A stretch of DNA of 64,000 nucleotides, from assembly GCF_011440305.1 (NCBI RefSeq), contig NZ_JAAOIW010000020.1, forward strand, positions 48,827-112,826, written 5' to 3'. Origin of the DNA: Paenibacillus agricola (GTDB lineage Bacteria; Bacillota; Bacilli; Paenibacillales; NBRC-103111). The notes beneath the pieces are model-generated. The model was not told where the DNA came from, ran no database searches, and saw only the letters and a program-made list of their open reading frames with translations. Shown here in pieces: positions 36,234-45,434 of this stretch (positions within the stretch are counted from its first letter, which is position 1; every line of letters starts with the position of its first letter). The position numbers and the translations under genes are program-made.

Positions 36234-36253
36234 TGTAAGCGGTTGCTTATAAT
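36234..36253 (+). promoter_or_regulatory. cre-like operator overlapping a -10 box
   Basis: TGTAAGCGGTTGCTTA contains a perfect dyad TAAGC-GGTT-GCTTA and fits the CcpA cre consensus TGWAARCGYTWNCW at 13 of 14 positions. It runs into TATAAT (36248-36253), so a bound repressor would block the promoter of the ThuA gene. A LacI-family regulator other than CcpA is equally possible. Confidence 0.55.
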
Positions 36254-36302
36254 TCGAGGTGAATGATTGACGAAACACAACCATACAATGGAGGTTTTAA
36301 CT

Positions 36303-37040
36303 ATGAGCCAAAAGCTGCGCGTTACCGTCTGGAATGAATTTAGGCATGAGCAAATTAATGAAAAGGTAAGAGCTATCTACCCCGAGGGCATCCATCATGC
36401 CATTGGTGCCGGACTTGGTGAGGACTTTGAGATCAGTTATGCGACGTTGGATGAAGAAGAGCATGGCCTTACCGAGGAAAAGCTTAATCATACGGATGTC
36501 CTGATCTGGTGGGGGCATAAGGCGCATCGTGAGGTTACGGATGTGATCGTAGAACGCGTGCACAAGCGTGTACTTGGAGGCATGGGGCTGATCGTGCTTC
36601 ACTCCGGACACTTTTCCAAAATATTCATGAAGCTTATGGGCACCACCTGCAACCTGAAATGGCGGGAAGCCGATGAAAAAGAACGCTTATGGGTCGTTTC
36701 GCCGGGGCATCCGATTGTGGAAGGCATTGGCCCCTATATCGAATTAGAGCAAGAAGAGATGTACGGAGAGCATTTTGACATTCCGCAGCCGGACGAGATT
36801 ATTCTACTGAGCTGGTTTGAGGGCGGAGAAGTGTTCCGCAGCGGCTGCACCTTCCACCGTGGGCAAGGCAAAATCTTTTATTTCCGCCCCGGCCACGAAA
36901 CTTACCCTACTTATTATAATGAGCAGGTTCGCCGTGTCATTCGTAACGCCGCCGCATGGGCAGCACCAACAACGCGCCCCGTTCCTGTCTATGGCAAAAG
37001 TGTACCGCTGGAGTCGATTAAGGGGGTTCAACCTCAATGA
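36303..37040 (+). CDS. ThuA-like trehalose-utilisation family protein
   Basis: 245 residues from the ATG at 36303 (GGAGG eight bases before). ThuA fold related to glutamine amidotransferases: [12 protein letters not shown] at the start, [32 protein letters not shown], and [20 protein letters not shown] near the end. The family takes part in sugar or sugar-derivative use together with Gfo/Idh/MocA oxidoreductases. The stop overlaps the next gene's start by four bases (ATGA). Confidence 0.9.
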   Translation: MSQKLRVTVWNEFRHEQINEKVRAIYPEGIHHAIGAGLGEDFEISYATLDEEEHGLTEEKLNHTDVLIWWGHKAHREVTDVIVERVHKRVLGGMGLIVLHSGHFSKIFMKLMGTTCNLKWREADEKERLWVVSPGHPIVEGIGPYIELEQEEMYGEHFDIPQPDEIILLSWFEGGEVFRSGCTFHRGQGKIFYFRPGHETYPTYYNEQVRRVIRNAAAWAAPTTRPVPVYGKSVPLESIKGVQPQ

Positions 37041-38089
37041 GTGCTGCTGCTGCTCCTTCTAAAGCATTTAGAGCCGTTCAGGTTGGCTGCGGCAATATGT
37101 CCAAGCGCTGGATTAAAAATGCGCTGTCGCGAGAGGACGTGGAGATCGTAGCCTTGGTCGATATTAACCCTGCCGCCGCTGAAGCCATGGCCGCTGAATA
37201 TAACCTCACCTGCGCACGTTTCACCAATCTGGAGGAAGCGATCCGCTCCACCAACGCTAACCTGGTGATGGATGTGACGATCCCCGAGGTGCACAAAAGC
37301 GTAGTGCTGACCGCCACGGCGCTCGGCTGCGATGTACTGGGCGAAAAGCCGATGGCCGCATCCATGAAAGACGCGGCTGATATGAAGGCGTTCGTCGCCG
37401 AGCATAACCAAAGCTATGCCGTTATGCAAAACCGCCGGTACACGAAGCAAATTCGTGAGGCAAGGGGCCTCATCGAGCAAGGGGTCATCGGGCAACCCGG
37501 TTTTATTAAGGCCGATTTCTTCCTGGGGCCGCATTTTGGCGGCTTCCGCGATGCCATGGACAATCCCTTGATCCTTGACATGGCGATTCACACCTTTGAC
37601 CAAGCTCGGTTTCTGCTAAAGGCCGATCCTGTATCGGTATACTGCCATGAATTTAATCCGCCCCATTCCTGGTACCGGGGCAATGCTTCAGCGATTTGCA
37701 TCTTTGAATTATCCGACGGCAGCGTGTTTTCTTACAACGGTTCATGGTGCGCTGAAGGCGCCTCGACCTCCTGGGAAAGCGCTTGGAGGATCATGGGCTC
37801 CAAGGGAACCTTAATCTGGGACGGCACGAACACGCCTTATGCGGAGGTACTGCCTGCAGAGCTCGTGACTGGAGCCCACAGGAACGAATGCTTGAGGGTT
37901 GAGCCTACAGCCGAATGGACGGGCCGTGAAGGGCATGACGGCTGCTTCGATGAAATGTTTGCCTCGCTCATCGAAGGGCGCAAAGCGGAAACCGACTGTT
38001 CGGATAACCTAAACAGTATGGCCATGGTGTTCGGCGCGATCGAAAGCGCCAAACGCGGAGAGAAGGTGCTGATCAGCTCCGTGATGTAG
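37037..38089 (+). CDS. Gfo/Idh/MocA family oxidoreductase
   Basis: 350 residues. N-terminal Rossmann fold ([20 protein letters not shown]), the EKP motif with the conserved catalytic Lys ([12 protein letters not shown]), and the helix with H in [16 protein letters not shown]. It acts on sugars or inositols with NAD(P). It is coupled to the ThuA gene by a 4-base overlap and followed by a palindromic terminator. Confidence 0.93.
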   Translation: MSAAAAPSKAFRAVQVGCGNMSKRWIKNALSREDVEIVALVDINPAAAEAMAAEYNLTCARFTNLEEAIRSTNANLVMDVTIPEVHKSVVLTATALGCDVLGEKPMAASMKDAADMKAFVAEHNQSYAVMQNRRYTKQIREARGLIEQGVIGQPGFIKADFFLGPHFGGFRDAMDNPLILDMAIHTFDQARFLLKADPVSVYCHEFNPPHSWYRGNASAICIFELSDGSVFSYNGSWCAEGASTSWESAWRIMGSKGTLIWDGTNTPYAEVLPAELVTGAHRNECLRVEPTAEWTGREGHDGCFDEMFASLIEGRKAETDCSDNLNSMAMVFGAIESAKRGEKVLISSVM

Positions 38090-38151
38090 TGATCAGCTGC
38101 CAAATGGATTGGCGTTTCCTTGAAGGTACAGTAAAAACGAGAATTTCCTTG

Positions 38152-38172
38152 GAGGGCGCATGCCCTCTTTTT
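38152..38172 (+). terminator. Terminator of the ThuA-Gfo operon
   Basis: The 16-base palindrome 38152-38167 (GAGGGC/GCCCTC) is followed by five T. Confidence 0.75.
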
Positions 38173-38211
38173 ACTTTTCTGAGGTTTTCGTTTGTGGTAA
38201 CAGGGGTAAGC

Positions 38212-38253
38212 AAAAATCACTTCAAAGCCGCAAGCGGATCTGAAGTGATTTTT
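38212..38253. terminator. Bidirectional terminator after the tRNA pair
   Basis: A 13-bp perfect stem (38212-38224 with 38241-38253) with A5/T5 ends; the loop holds a small CCGCAAGCGG hairpin. Confidence 0.85.
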
Positions 38254-38265
38254 GTATATCAGTGA

Positions 38266-38348
<83 letters not shown>

Positions 38349-38357
38349 AAGTGTGTA

Positions 38358-38434
38358 TGGCGCACCCTGAGAGATTCGAACTCCCGGCCTTTTGATTCGT
38401 AGTCAAACGCTCTATCCAGCTGAGCTAAGGGTGC
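38358..38434 (-). tRNA. tRNA-Arg (anticodon ACG)
   Basis: 77 bases; acceptor GCACCCT/AGGGTGC, discriminator G and encoded CCA. Anticodon loop CTACGAA. It is upstream of tRNA-Leu(CAA) by nine bases, so the two form one transcript. Confidence 0.93.
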
Positions 38435-38580
38435 GCATTATGAAATTAAATCTAATTCTAATATTTAAAACTCGCATAAAAACTAGCTTATTTTAGCCGT
38501 GATTCATGTGCGCAAGAAGTATAATACCACGAATGAAATGGGATTGCAAGCTTATCTGTAAATAAATTATTTCCACCCGT

Positions 38581-39297
38581 CTAAGCCTTCACTTTATAGG
38601 TTCTATAAGTCGAGCCATCTGTAATCTCCAACCCATTCAACTGTAGCCCTGAAGAGCAGCCCCCATCAATGCCAATCTTGTCACCGCCAAACCAAATATC
38701 CGCGCTTCCATGGATTTCAACCGTTTTTGTATGTCCAAAAACCACTGTTTTGTTCACGACCGTCTTATTCTTAATAAACAACTCCCTGATATACATAAAC
38801 TCTTTCGGAGACTGGCTTTTCCAATCCAAATAGCTAGGGTCCAGCCCTGCATGCACATAAATATGGGTTTTATCTTCATAATAATATGGAAGGCTTTCCA
38901 TAAAGGAAAGATGCTGCTGGTACCGCTCCACGACAACCCTCCTAAACTGCTGGATCGTTTCTGTTGCCCAAGTATCGTCCCAAAAGTCCAGATCCAGATA
39001 ACTCATAACCGCCTGCTTACCACCATACTCCAAAAATGTAGAGGTCACCTTGGGATCCCCACTTCTCGCCACATGAATAAAACGCTGGTCATGATTCCCT
39101 CTTAACGCGATCACTCCATCCTCACGCACCATCCGCATGATTTGTTCAATGACCTCTTTGCTGCAAGGCCCTCTATCGACATAATCACCCAGCACGATTA
39201 ATTGATCCTCTGTCCGGTTATATTTCATAAGCTCTAGTAGCTGATTAAAGGGTTCATAGCATCCATGAATATCACTTATCACTAATGTTCTTTTCAA
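38581..39297 (-). CDS. PPP-family metallophosphatase (serine/threonine type)
   Basis: 238 residues from a TTG start, with AAAGGAG eight bases upstream. The three metal motifs are clear: SDIHGCYEPF, VLGDYVDRGPCS and ALRGNHDQRF, with later metal His in IYVHAGLDPSY and VFGHTKT. It resembles the small PrpA/PrpB and ApaH-like phosphatases. The substrate (phosphoprotein or dinucleotide) cannot be decided. First gene of the accessory region. Confidence 0.9.
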   Translation of the reverse strand: MKRTLVISDIHGCYEPFNQLLELMKYNRTEDQLIVLGDYVDRGPCSKEVIEQIMRMVREDGVIALRGNHDQRFIHVARSGDPKVTSTFLEYGGKQAVMSYLDLDFWDDTWATETIQQFRRVVVERYQQHLSFMESLPYYYEDKTHIYVHAGLDPSYLDWKSQSPKEFMYIRELFIKNKTVVNKTVVFGHTKTVEIHGSADIWFGGDKIGIDGGCSSGLQLNGLEITDGSTYRTYKVKA

Positions 39298-39374
39298 CGG
39301 CTTAGCTCCTTTTCCAAAGAAATACTTTGCTCATACATATTTGCAGCAGTTAAACACGATCTGGCATTTTTCCC

Positions 39375-39881
39375 TTATGGAATCATCCTAATAAAACGCT
39401 CAATCGCTCCATCAAATGGAAACTGCTTTCTAGCAATCCTTTCCTGTAAGCTGTCCAGCTCCATCCTTGCCCTTTTTACCAGCTCATCTGGATATCCAAA
39501 CTTAAGCGTATTACTGGCAAATTCATCTTCATCAACGACTGCCCACTTACCATTTCTATAGACCAAATCAAGATCCAAATCAACGAAAGAAACCACTTGA
39601 CCGTTAATCGTAGCTGGCTGATTGATATTACAATAATACTGAAGTATTTTCCCTTCAACAATATCTGCACTAACGGTGAACCAGGAATCCAACGAAAAAA
39701 ATTCAATAGTCCAATTCTCCACCGTAAATATTTGATCCTTTGTATAATGACTTAATTTCCGCCCATATTCCCCCAGTACAAAAATATAGCTGTCCGTCTG
39801 CTCAAGAAGTATTGTATTCCACTCATAATGAAGGTGGCCTCCATACTTTAATGCTTGTATCGTTATCATTTGATTGCTCAT
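39375..39881 (-). CDS. DUF402 protein
   Basis: 168 residues; motifs VSADIVEGKILQYYCNINQP, VSFVDLDLDLVYRNGKWAVV and DEDEF match the DUF402 phosphatase-like fold. Some members are nucleoside-diphosphatases or RNA-associated. AAAGGATG lies ten bases before the ATG. Confidence 0.85.
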   Translation of the reverse strand: MSNQMITIQALKYGGHLHYEWNTILLEQTDSYIFVLGEYGRKLSHYTKDQIFTVENWTIEFFSLDSWFTVSADIVEGKILQYYCNINQPATINGQVVSFVDLDLDLVYRNGKWAVVDEDEFASNTLKFGYPDELVKRARMELDSLQERIARKQFPFDGAIERFIRMIP

Positions 39882-39995
39882 GTACGTTGTTCATCCTTTG
39901 CACGATTCCCATTTTCAATTAGCGAACGAACACTCTTTTATGGTGCGGCTACAAACCTCTTATTTTACTCGAATGAATTACGTAGATATCCATAC

Positions 39996-40487
39996 TTAGG
40001 GCTTGCTCACAAAGGTTTGCAGCGGGCCCTCATGATCTTCGCGCCTTCCTTGCTCATAACCATTATTGGTATAGGCTCCAATTACCTTCTTCCAAAAAAT
40101 TTGGGAAGGCTCATTGCTTTCCAGTTGACCTACCTTCCATACACCCGGAAGCAGGTTGAATAAATGAACGGCTGTATGATCGCCTACGCCCATTCTTCTA
40201 TACTTTTTCATTATAAAAAACTCAGCCATCGAATAAATAGTTTGATTTTGTTCATTCATGCCAAGTGTCCTTACCAAAGCGAAGCCTGCCAGCTTTTCAT
40301 CCACCCTGACAAAAAATGCGAACCTTCCATCTTCCGTCCAGTAGTGGTCCAAATACTGGTATTCATATAAGCCTTGCTCATTAACATCATCTGCCTCATA
40401 CTCACTAAAATCATATTTATATAGCTCTACTAAGTTCCGAAGTATCGATTTCTGATCATAATGAACCGTTTGTACAATAATATTCAT
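39996..40487 (-). CDS. GNAT-family N-acetyltransferase
   Basis: 163 residues from the ATG at 40487, after AAGGGGG. Acetyl-CoA motif in EFFIMKKYRRMGVGDHTAVHLFN; the usual second Gly of Q/RxxGxG/A is replaced by Asp (GVGDHTA). The C-terminus has WKVGQLESNEPSQIFWKKVI, as in a common Bacillota subgroup of predicted acetyltransferases. Confidence 0.88.
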   Translation of the reverse strand: MNIIVQTVHYDQKSILRNLVELYKYDFSEYEADDVNEQGLYEYQYLDHYWTEDGRFAFFVRVDEKLAGFALVRTLGMNEQNQTIYSMAEFFIMKKYRRMGVGDHTAVHLFNLLPGVWKVGQLESNEPSQIFWKKVIGAYTNNGYEQGRREDHEGPLQTFVSKP

Positions 40488-40560
40488 AGTCAGCCCCCTT
40501 CTAACCCGCCATATCTCCATCTCTCCCTACCACGCAATGCCTTCTCGAAATGCCTCAGCA

Positions 40561-41091
40561 TTAGCCTCCTACCCTAATCCAAAACCTCCTGACGATATGG
40601 CCACCGTCCTCTAAAAATTCGGATTCAAAAATACCACCATGCTTCAAAATTGTCTTCTCCGAGCCTATATTGCCTTTATTGCACACCAACAACACTTTAT
40701 CCAAGCCCATTGCTTTGGTTATATGTAGCGCCTCAGATAACTGCACACTAGCATAACCTTTTCGTCTATGGGAAGGACTTATTCCATAACCAATATGTCC
40801 GCTGCCGTTCAGAAGCTGCTCGTTCAAACGATGGCGAATGTTTACTACACCTACAAGCTTGTTTTCCTCATTGATCAGCCAGTATGTCGAATGAGGCACC
40901 CAATTAGGATTAGTTAATTTCTCCTCGCTATCTTCTGAATAAAGAAATTCCAGCATCCTCTTGAAATCGCCAGGATCTTTTTGTACAACCCAAGGAATGA
41001 TCTCTTCACCACTGTTGACCCAATCCTTATAGAACAGTAAATACTGCTCATGAAAGTCCAATGAAGGATTAACTAATCGGACTGTGCCCAT
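40561..41091 (-). CDS. GNAT-family N-acetyltransferase
   Basis: 176 residues from the ATG at 41091, nine bases after AGGAG. The CoA loop is IGYGISPSHRRKGYASVQLS; NKGNIGSEKTILKHGGIFES follows. It is close to the YobR/RimJ-like acetyltransferases of Bacillus. The substrate is unknown. Confidence 0.88.
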   Translation of the reverse strand: MGTVRLVNPSLDFHEQYLLFYKDWVNSGEEIIPWVVQKDPGDFKRMLEFLYSEDSEEKLTNPNWVPHSTYWLINEENKLVGVVNIRHRLNEQLLNGSGHIGYGISPSHRRKGYASVQLSEALHITKAMGLDKVLLVCNKGNIGSEKTILKHGGIFESEFLEDGGHIVRRFWIRVGG

Positions 41092-41341
41092 TAGGTTCAA
41101 CTCCTGCCTGTTTCCACCTTATCGGTTCATTTGCTATTAACAAAAATTACCTTATGTGCGATTTGGTCTAGTATAGGCTCTCTCTCCTGGAATTGGCAAA
41201 TGAAATATTCATCATACCGCCAAAAGAGCGTTTTTGCCTTTGATGGCTGAGCGCTCTCTTAGTATATTTTAGCCCCTGCTGGCATGAACCGGATACCTCT
41301 TATATTGGCGACATATATCACCACTAGCTTAACGTATTTAA

Positions 41342-41677
41342 CTATCCTGTCCTGTTAGCTGAATACTGAGAAGGAATCTCTCCATCCGAGTAGTAACGAA
41401 TTACTTTCCCCTTCTTTTCTGCATACTTAATTTCTTTTCTTGTGCTGTTTCCTATGTAGCCATCAACGTTAATAACGAATATTTCGTCGGAAATATCAAT
41501 TTTTCTAAAATGTATGCTTGCCAGCAATTCAGCTTGTTCTTGTGTTATTTCAAAACCTTCACTCTGTTCAAAGAAGGCTAAGCCAATAACTATATTTCCT
41601 TGAAGTGTAAGAAATGCATTGGCTTGTTCAAATTGATTCTTGAATTTTGTAGAACCGCATAAAGTTATAACTCTCAT
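41342..41677 (-). CDS. Small Rossmann-like protein (nucleoside deoxyribosyltransferase-like)
   Basis: 111 residues from the ATG at 41677 (AAAGGA seven bases before). It starts MRVITLCGSTKFKNQFEQAN, a phosphate-loop-like CGS motif, and later ISDEIFVINVDGYIGNSTRK with EIKYAEKKGKVIRYY. This pattern fits the DUF4406/nucleoside 2-deoxyribosyltransferase-like group. It probably binds a nucleotide; the exact reaction is not known. Confidence 0.7.
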   Translation of the reverse strand: MRVITLCGSTKFKNQFEQANAFLTLQGNIVIGLAFFEQSEGFEITQEQAELLASIHFRKIDISDEIFVINVDGYIGNSTRKEIKYAEKKGKVIRYYSDGEIPSQYSANRTG

Positions 41678-41794
41678 AATCATATCCTTTCTCAGTTAAC
41701 TTGCCCGTTACTTCAGCGATACAAAGAGAAGCTGTTTGCGTAGCAAGCCCCTTAACTGTCGTGTTAGGATTATTGCCGCCCTCCAAGAAAGTGT

Positions 41795-42211
41795 TTAATC
41801 CGTTAGAAGGATATCTTTACTCATATTCACTTGTTCAATCATATGCCCAATATTTCCTTCACCTGCATATAAGGACATGTTAAAAAAATCTTTATTCAAA
41901 TCAGACCAGTATAATTCATTTTCATCTCCTGAGACCATGACATCATGCTTCAGTTTGCCAACATACACTTCAACATAGCAATGTTGCAAATAGTATTTAA
42001 AATCCATTACATGATGCAAAGTAACATCCTCTTTTGAAATACTGGTTTCTTCAAATAGTTCTCTGTAAGCAGCTTCAATACCCGCTTCTCCAATCTCAAT
42101 TTTCCCACCAACTAAATTACTTAATCCTTTATATGGATTCTTTAATCGTTTGCACATTAGCAATCGGTCCATATCTTTGCTGTATATCATAACAACATTA
42201 TACCCTTGCAT
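41795..42211 (-). CDS. Nudix hydrolase
   Basis: 138 residues; the Nudix box is GGKIEIGEAGIEAAYRELFE followed by ETSI, so the late Gly of the box is Ser here. The catalytic Glu residues are intact. GGGGGTG precedes the ATG. Predicted to cut a nucleoside diphosphate linked to another group. Confidence 0.87.
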   Translation of the reverse strand: MQGYNVVMIYSKDMDRLLMCKRLKNPYKGLSNLVGGKIEIGEAGIEAAYRELFEETSISKEDVTLHHVMDFKYYLQHCYVEVYVGKLKHDVMVSGDENELYWSDLNKDFFNMSLYAGEGNIGHMIEQVNMSKDILLTD

Positions 42212-42357
42212 TACCTCACCCCCTTATTTATCCACTTAAGAAAATTACCTTACCCACTAAACGAGCAAGGTTGTTATTACCAAAAAATGCTATAGCTGCC
42301 ATTCGTAAATCAGCAGTCTCCTTGCGTTGTTCACTATGCTTTGCCCGTTAGTCAACA

Positions 42358-42616
42358 TTATTCAATCCACTGGCTCGACCCTATAACGTGAAATAGATGG
42401 TTCCCGTCATTACTTAAATCTTCCTGTATACGTTTACAAGTGAAGTCACTAATCGGTTTGGGCAGGTCATCTATAGAGCAATATTTGCATTCTAAAATCT
42501 CAAGTGACCTTGGCTGAGGTTCTTGATTATAGTCGTTTTTTTACCTCTCTTTGCGCAGTTTCCTGTGCTGACTCATTCTTTTCAGATTTACCTCCTGGTA
42601 GATCCCAAGAAAGATC
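42358..42616 (-). pseudogene. Broken Nudix hydrolase (5' lost, frameshift)
   Basis: Directly after the GNAT stop, another frame encodes DLSWDLPGGKSEKNESAQET and AQREVKK, a Nudix box. It hits a stop unless one base is shifted in a run of seven A near 42531. The shifted frame continues to PRSLEILECKYCSIDDLPKP and ISDFTCKRIQED, a typical Nudix C-terminus, to a stop at 42358. The N-terminus before the box is missing. The remnant overlaps the end of the GNAT gene by about two bases. Confidence 0.75.
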
Positions 42617-43040
42617 AAAACTCCCTCAGATGATACAATACGTTTGGATAGGAAGGCCAGCCACTCCTTCTCCAGTGTTCAACTGCGTTCACATTCTCTA
42701 TATGTGCAAATAGCACAGCCGTATCAATACCTTCTTGCTTAAGACATGATAAGCTCCGCTCCACCATTTGCCGAGCTACCCCCTTGCATCGATGTTCCTC
42801 GGATACAGCTACATGATAAAGGGTGCCGCGGCGACCATCGTGACCACACAGAACGGTTCCTACGACTTCATCATTGACCATTGCAACCGTACTCATATTG
42901 GGGTTGCGTTTCAAATACGCAGCTATTCTCTCCCACGAATCAAATTCAAGCGATACAGCAGTTCCCATAGCTTTACTCCACAGTTTCGCTACTCTTTCAT
43001 AATGTTGTATCTCCATTGCACATATAATCTGCCCGTCCAT
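42615..43040 (-). CDS. GNAT-family N-acetyltransferase
   Basis: 141 residues; CoA motif VAVSEEHRCKGVARQMVERS and the C-terminal IENVNAVEHWRRSGWPSY typical of the fold. The stop lies at the junction to a decayed Nudix gene, so the C-terminus may have been set by that deletion, but the length is normal. Confidence 0.88.
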   Translation of the reverse strand: MDGQIICAMEIQHYERVAKLWSKAMGTAVSLEFDSWERIAAYLKRNPNMSTVAMVNDEVVGTVLCGHDGRRGTLYHVAVSEEHRCKGVARQMVERSLSCLKQEGIDTAVLFAHIENVNAVEHWRRSGWPSYPNVLYHLREF

Positions 43041-43087
43041 TACTTCACCTCTTTCTGATTAAGATTCCTATTAACAGTAGGTATTTT

Positions 43088-43513
43088 CTACTTCCTACAT
43101 AAGATTTCTTGAACAAACGGCGTAACCTCCATGTTGGGAATTTCATCGAGTGGAAGCCAGCTGGCTCCAAATGAATCTTCCCCATCCTCTTCGCTTTTCA
43201 CCTCTATACTGGCGCCCTGTAGTTCCACATCGTATATAATGCCGATATGGTGCAGTTCCTCCAGTTCACCATCCTTATACGGGTAAATTAATGTGTAGGA
43301 TGAAGCGCGATTGATAGTTCCGCTTATTTGAGTAAGTCCCGTCTCTTCAAAAAATTCACGTTCTAGGGTGACGAGAGGTTCTTCGCCAAATTCTATAGTG
43401 CCGCCTGGCAGATCCCATTTGCCTGTATGTGGCCCTCTGGATTTCTTAATTAATAGCACGTGATTATCTCGCAATAGCAGTCCATAAACCCCAATATGCG
43501 TATATCTGTTCAT
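43088..43513 (-). CDS. Nudix hydrolase
   Basis: 141 residues with a full Nudix box (GTIEFGEEPLVTLEREFFEE then TGL). The leading KSRGPHTGKWDLPGG is the MutT/ADP-ribose type. GAGGGGGG precedes the ATG. Predicted nucleotide-sugar or oxidised-nucleotide pyrophosphatase. Confidence 0.9.
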   Translation of the reverse strand: MNRYTHIGVYGLLLRDNHVLLIKKSRGPHTGKWDLPGGTIEFGEEPLVTLEREFFEETGLTQISGTINRASSYTLIYPYKDGELEELHHIGIIYDVELQGASIEVKSEEDGEDSFGASWLPLDEIPNMEVTPFVQEILCRK

Positions 43514-43563
43514 TATGGCCCCCCTCTATTTAGCTCCTTTCAGGACTGCAACTCAATCCCCGT

Positions 43564-44109
43564 TTAACCGTATAGCTTATTAAACTCATCCCTTGTCATG
43601 CCAAAGTATATCTCATCATAGTACCGTCCGTCCGTATACAACATATTACGAAGTTGTCCTTCCCTTTTAAACCCAAGGCTTTCATGCAGATGGATGGAAC
43701 GCTCATTAAAAGAGTATACATGCGGGGTCACCTTCTGGTAGCCTAATTCCTGAAAATAATATCTCAGTACCAATTTGATCATCTCTTTGGCATACCCTTT
43801 TCCCCAATGTGATCTACCTAATACAATTCCGTATTTGAACGTCCCTTGTCTCGGAAAGCATGAAAATGTATCTATGGTTCCTACAACTTCTCCTTCCTTA
43901 TTTTCCGCTATCCAACGAAACTTCTCACTTCTAATCTGGCTATCCCTTTCTATCCACTGTTTTACTTGCTCCAACGATTGCGGAAAATGAATGGCATCAA
44001 TATTCCTGGATATTTCAGCATCATGATTCCAGTCATAAAAAGCAACTGCATCTCTTGCCTCTACAGCGCGAAGTTGGATAGTCTCGCCTTTCCAGTAGTT
44101 CAAGTTCAT
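43564..44109 (-). CDS. RimJ/RimL-type GNAT acetyltransferase
   Basis: 181 residues, with LRAVEARDAVAFYDWNHDAE at the start, CoA loop in VLGRSHWGKGYAKEMIKLVL and VYSFNERSIHLHESLGFKRE. The group acetylates N-termini of proteins or small amines. AAAGGAGA lies before the ATG. Confidence 0.9.
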   Translation of the reverse strand: MNLNYWKGETIQLRAVEARDAVAFYDWNHDAEISRNIDAIHFPQSLEQVKQWIERDSQIRSEKFRWIAENKEGEVVGTIDTFSCFPRQGTFKYGIVLGRSHWGKGYAKEMIKLVLRYYFQELGYQKVTPHVYSFNERSIHLHESLGFKREGQLRNMLYTDGRYYDEIYFGMTRDEFNKLYG

Positions 44110-44182
44110 TGAATTTGCTCTCCTTTTTCCCAGAATGATTCGTTATCTTCTAATCTACCTCCAATGGTAGTCAAACTTGCTC

Positions 44183-44296
44183 CTATTTACCCCATACCAT
44201 CATATCTCCATTGTCTAGGACAGGCGTACAATGCACGCCACCTACTCGTTGATCCGTTGGAATCTCAGTAATAAATGTTGTGAAACCCTCCTGCAT
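44183..44296 (-). pseudogene. Possible gene fragment of 37 codons
   Basis: A protein-like tail, ITEIPTDQRVGGVHCTPVLD followed by NGDMMVWGK and a stop, directly downstream of a GNAT gene. There is no ribosome site at a proper distance. I do not recognise the family; it may be the 3' end of a lost gene. Confidence 0.25.
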
Positions 44297-44312
44297 GTCT
44301 ATATTTCTTTGC

Positions 44313-44744
44313 TTATAGCTTTTTTGAAAAGCGATATCCTGAAATATAATATCCTTTGTTCTTGTAGAATTCATGTGCGGCAACTCGCTCAGGTTTGATA
44401 CCGCTAGTTAAAGACATAGCGCTGGCACCATGCGTTGTGGCCCATTCCTCAGCATGTTTTATAAGCGCACTGCCCACACCAGTACCTCTATGATCAGCTC
44501 GCGTTACAAGTGAAACGATTTGCATAACCATGCTGTCATATTCATAATTGTTATTCATTAAAAGACCAATCATACCGACTACCTTATCATCAATCTCCGC
44601 TACGAAGGTACTGTTCATTGAACTGGATTCGATTGCTTCCATACGCTTTAGCATAGATTCTATCGATGTTGGGTAACCGAGCTCGCCCATTAACTCAGCT
44701 AATGCTTCAATATCCGATTGGCTAAAGTCTCTTATATTTACCAT
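44313..44744 (-). CDS. GNAT-family N-acetyltransferase
   Basis: 143 residues from the ATG at 44744 with AAGGAGG six bases before. CoA loop VTRADHRGTGVGSALIKHAE; PERVAAHEFYKNKGYYISGY at the end. Its start lies inside the last codons of the upstream Nudix gene (23-base overlap), suggesting coupled translation. Confidence 0.9.
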   Translation of the reverse strand: MVNIRDFSQSDIEALAELMGELGYPTSIESMLKRMEAIESSSMNSTFVAEIDDKVVGMIGLLMNNNYEYDSMVMQIVSLVTRADHRGTGVGSALIKHAEEWATTHGASAMSLTSGIKPERVAAHEFYKNKGYYISGYRFSKKL

Positions 44745-45297
44745 ACATCGCCTCCTTACTATTTTGTTCACCTACATCCAACCTTTTGGAAGCTTCTTCG
44801 AGTAGAATACGATCCCGTAAAATCATAAACTTAGTGGAATGATCATCACAGCGCTGGGCTGAATGCTCCATTTCCCTTATAGCTTCTCTTAAGTGCATCC
44901 ATCTCACTTGCATTCCAAGTTCGATCTCACTTTCAGTAAGCATTGTATCCGCACTATGGCCAAGTACTCTAGCGATAAAACAATAAGAGAGTTGCATGAA
45001 TTGATTTCTATTTTTATGTTCTTCGATATACCCTAACTCATGAAGGATCTCAGAATCGAAACCTGTTTCCTCCTTAATTTCACGCAAAAATGCCTCCTGC
45101 TTGTCTTCACCCTCCTCTATACCTCCACCAGGTAATTTATAAAGATTGAGCTGTGACATAAACATCATGGCAACATTGAATTCATTATCAACCAGAACGC
45201 CCCTTGAAGCTTGTCGAGACACATGATCAATGAAAATAGGATCTCCACCTAAAAAATCATGGTCCGTTATTCTGCTAATCAGTCGCACTATTTTCAC
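44722..45297 (-). CDS. Nudix hydrolase (longer form)
   Basis: 191 residues. Nudix box GGIEEGEDKQEAFLREIKEE then TGF. It starts with GTG (ribosome site GAAGG is close, so the start is not certain). The additional N-terminal ~35 residues are beta-rich (SRQASRGVLVDNEFNVAMMF). It overlaps the downstream GNAT gene. The fixed Nudix-GNAT pairing resembles tailoring or detoxification pairs, but this is only context. Confidence 0.87.
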   Translation of the reverse strand: MKIVRLISRITDHDFLGGDPIFIDHVSRQASRGVLVDNEFNVAMMFMSQLNLYKLPGGGIEEGEDKQEAFLREIKEETGFDSEILHELGYIEEHKNRNQFMQLSYCFIARVLGHSADTMLTESEIELGMQVRWMHLREAIREMEHSAQRCDDHSTKFMILRDRILLEEASKRLDVGEQNSKEAMYGKYKRL

Positions 45298-45434
45298 CAG
45301 CCTTCATTTGCCCACATTACGACAATTTTTCCATTAGTTTCTTAATTTGAATTATTGATGGATCCCATAGTTTTGGGAAACCCTTTAATTGGCGGCTCTG
45401 ATAGAGCTAGCCCAGGAATCCGTTGTTTACTTTT

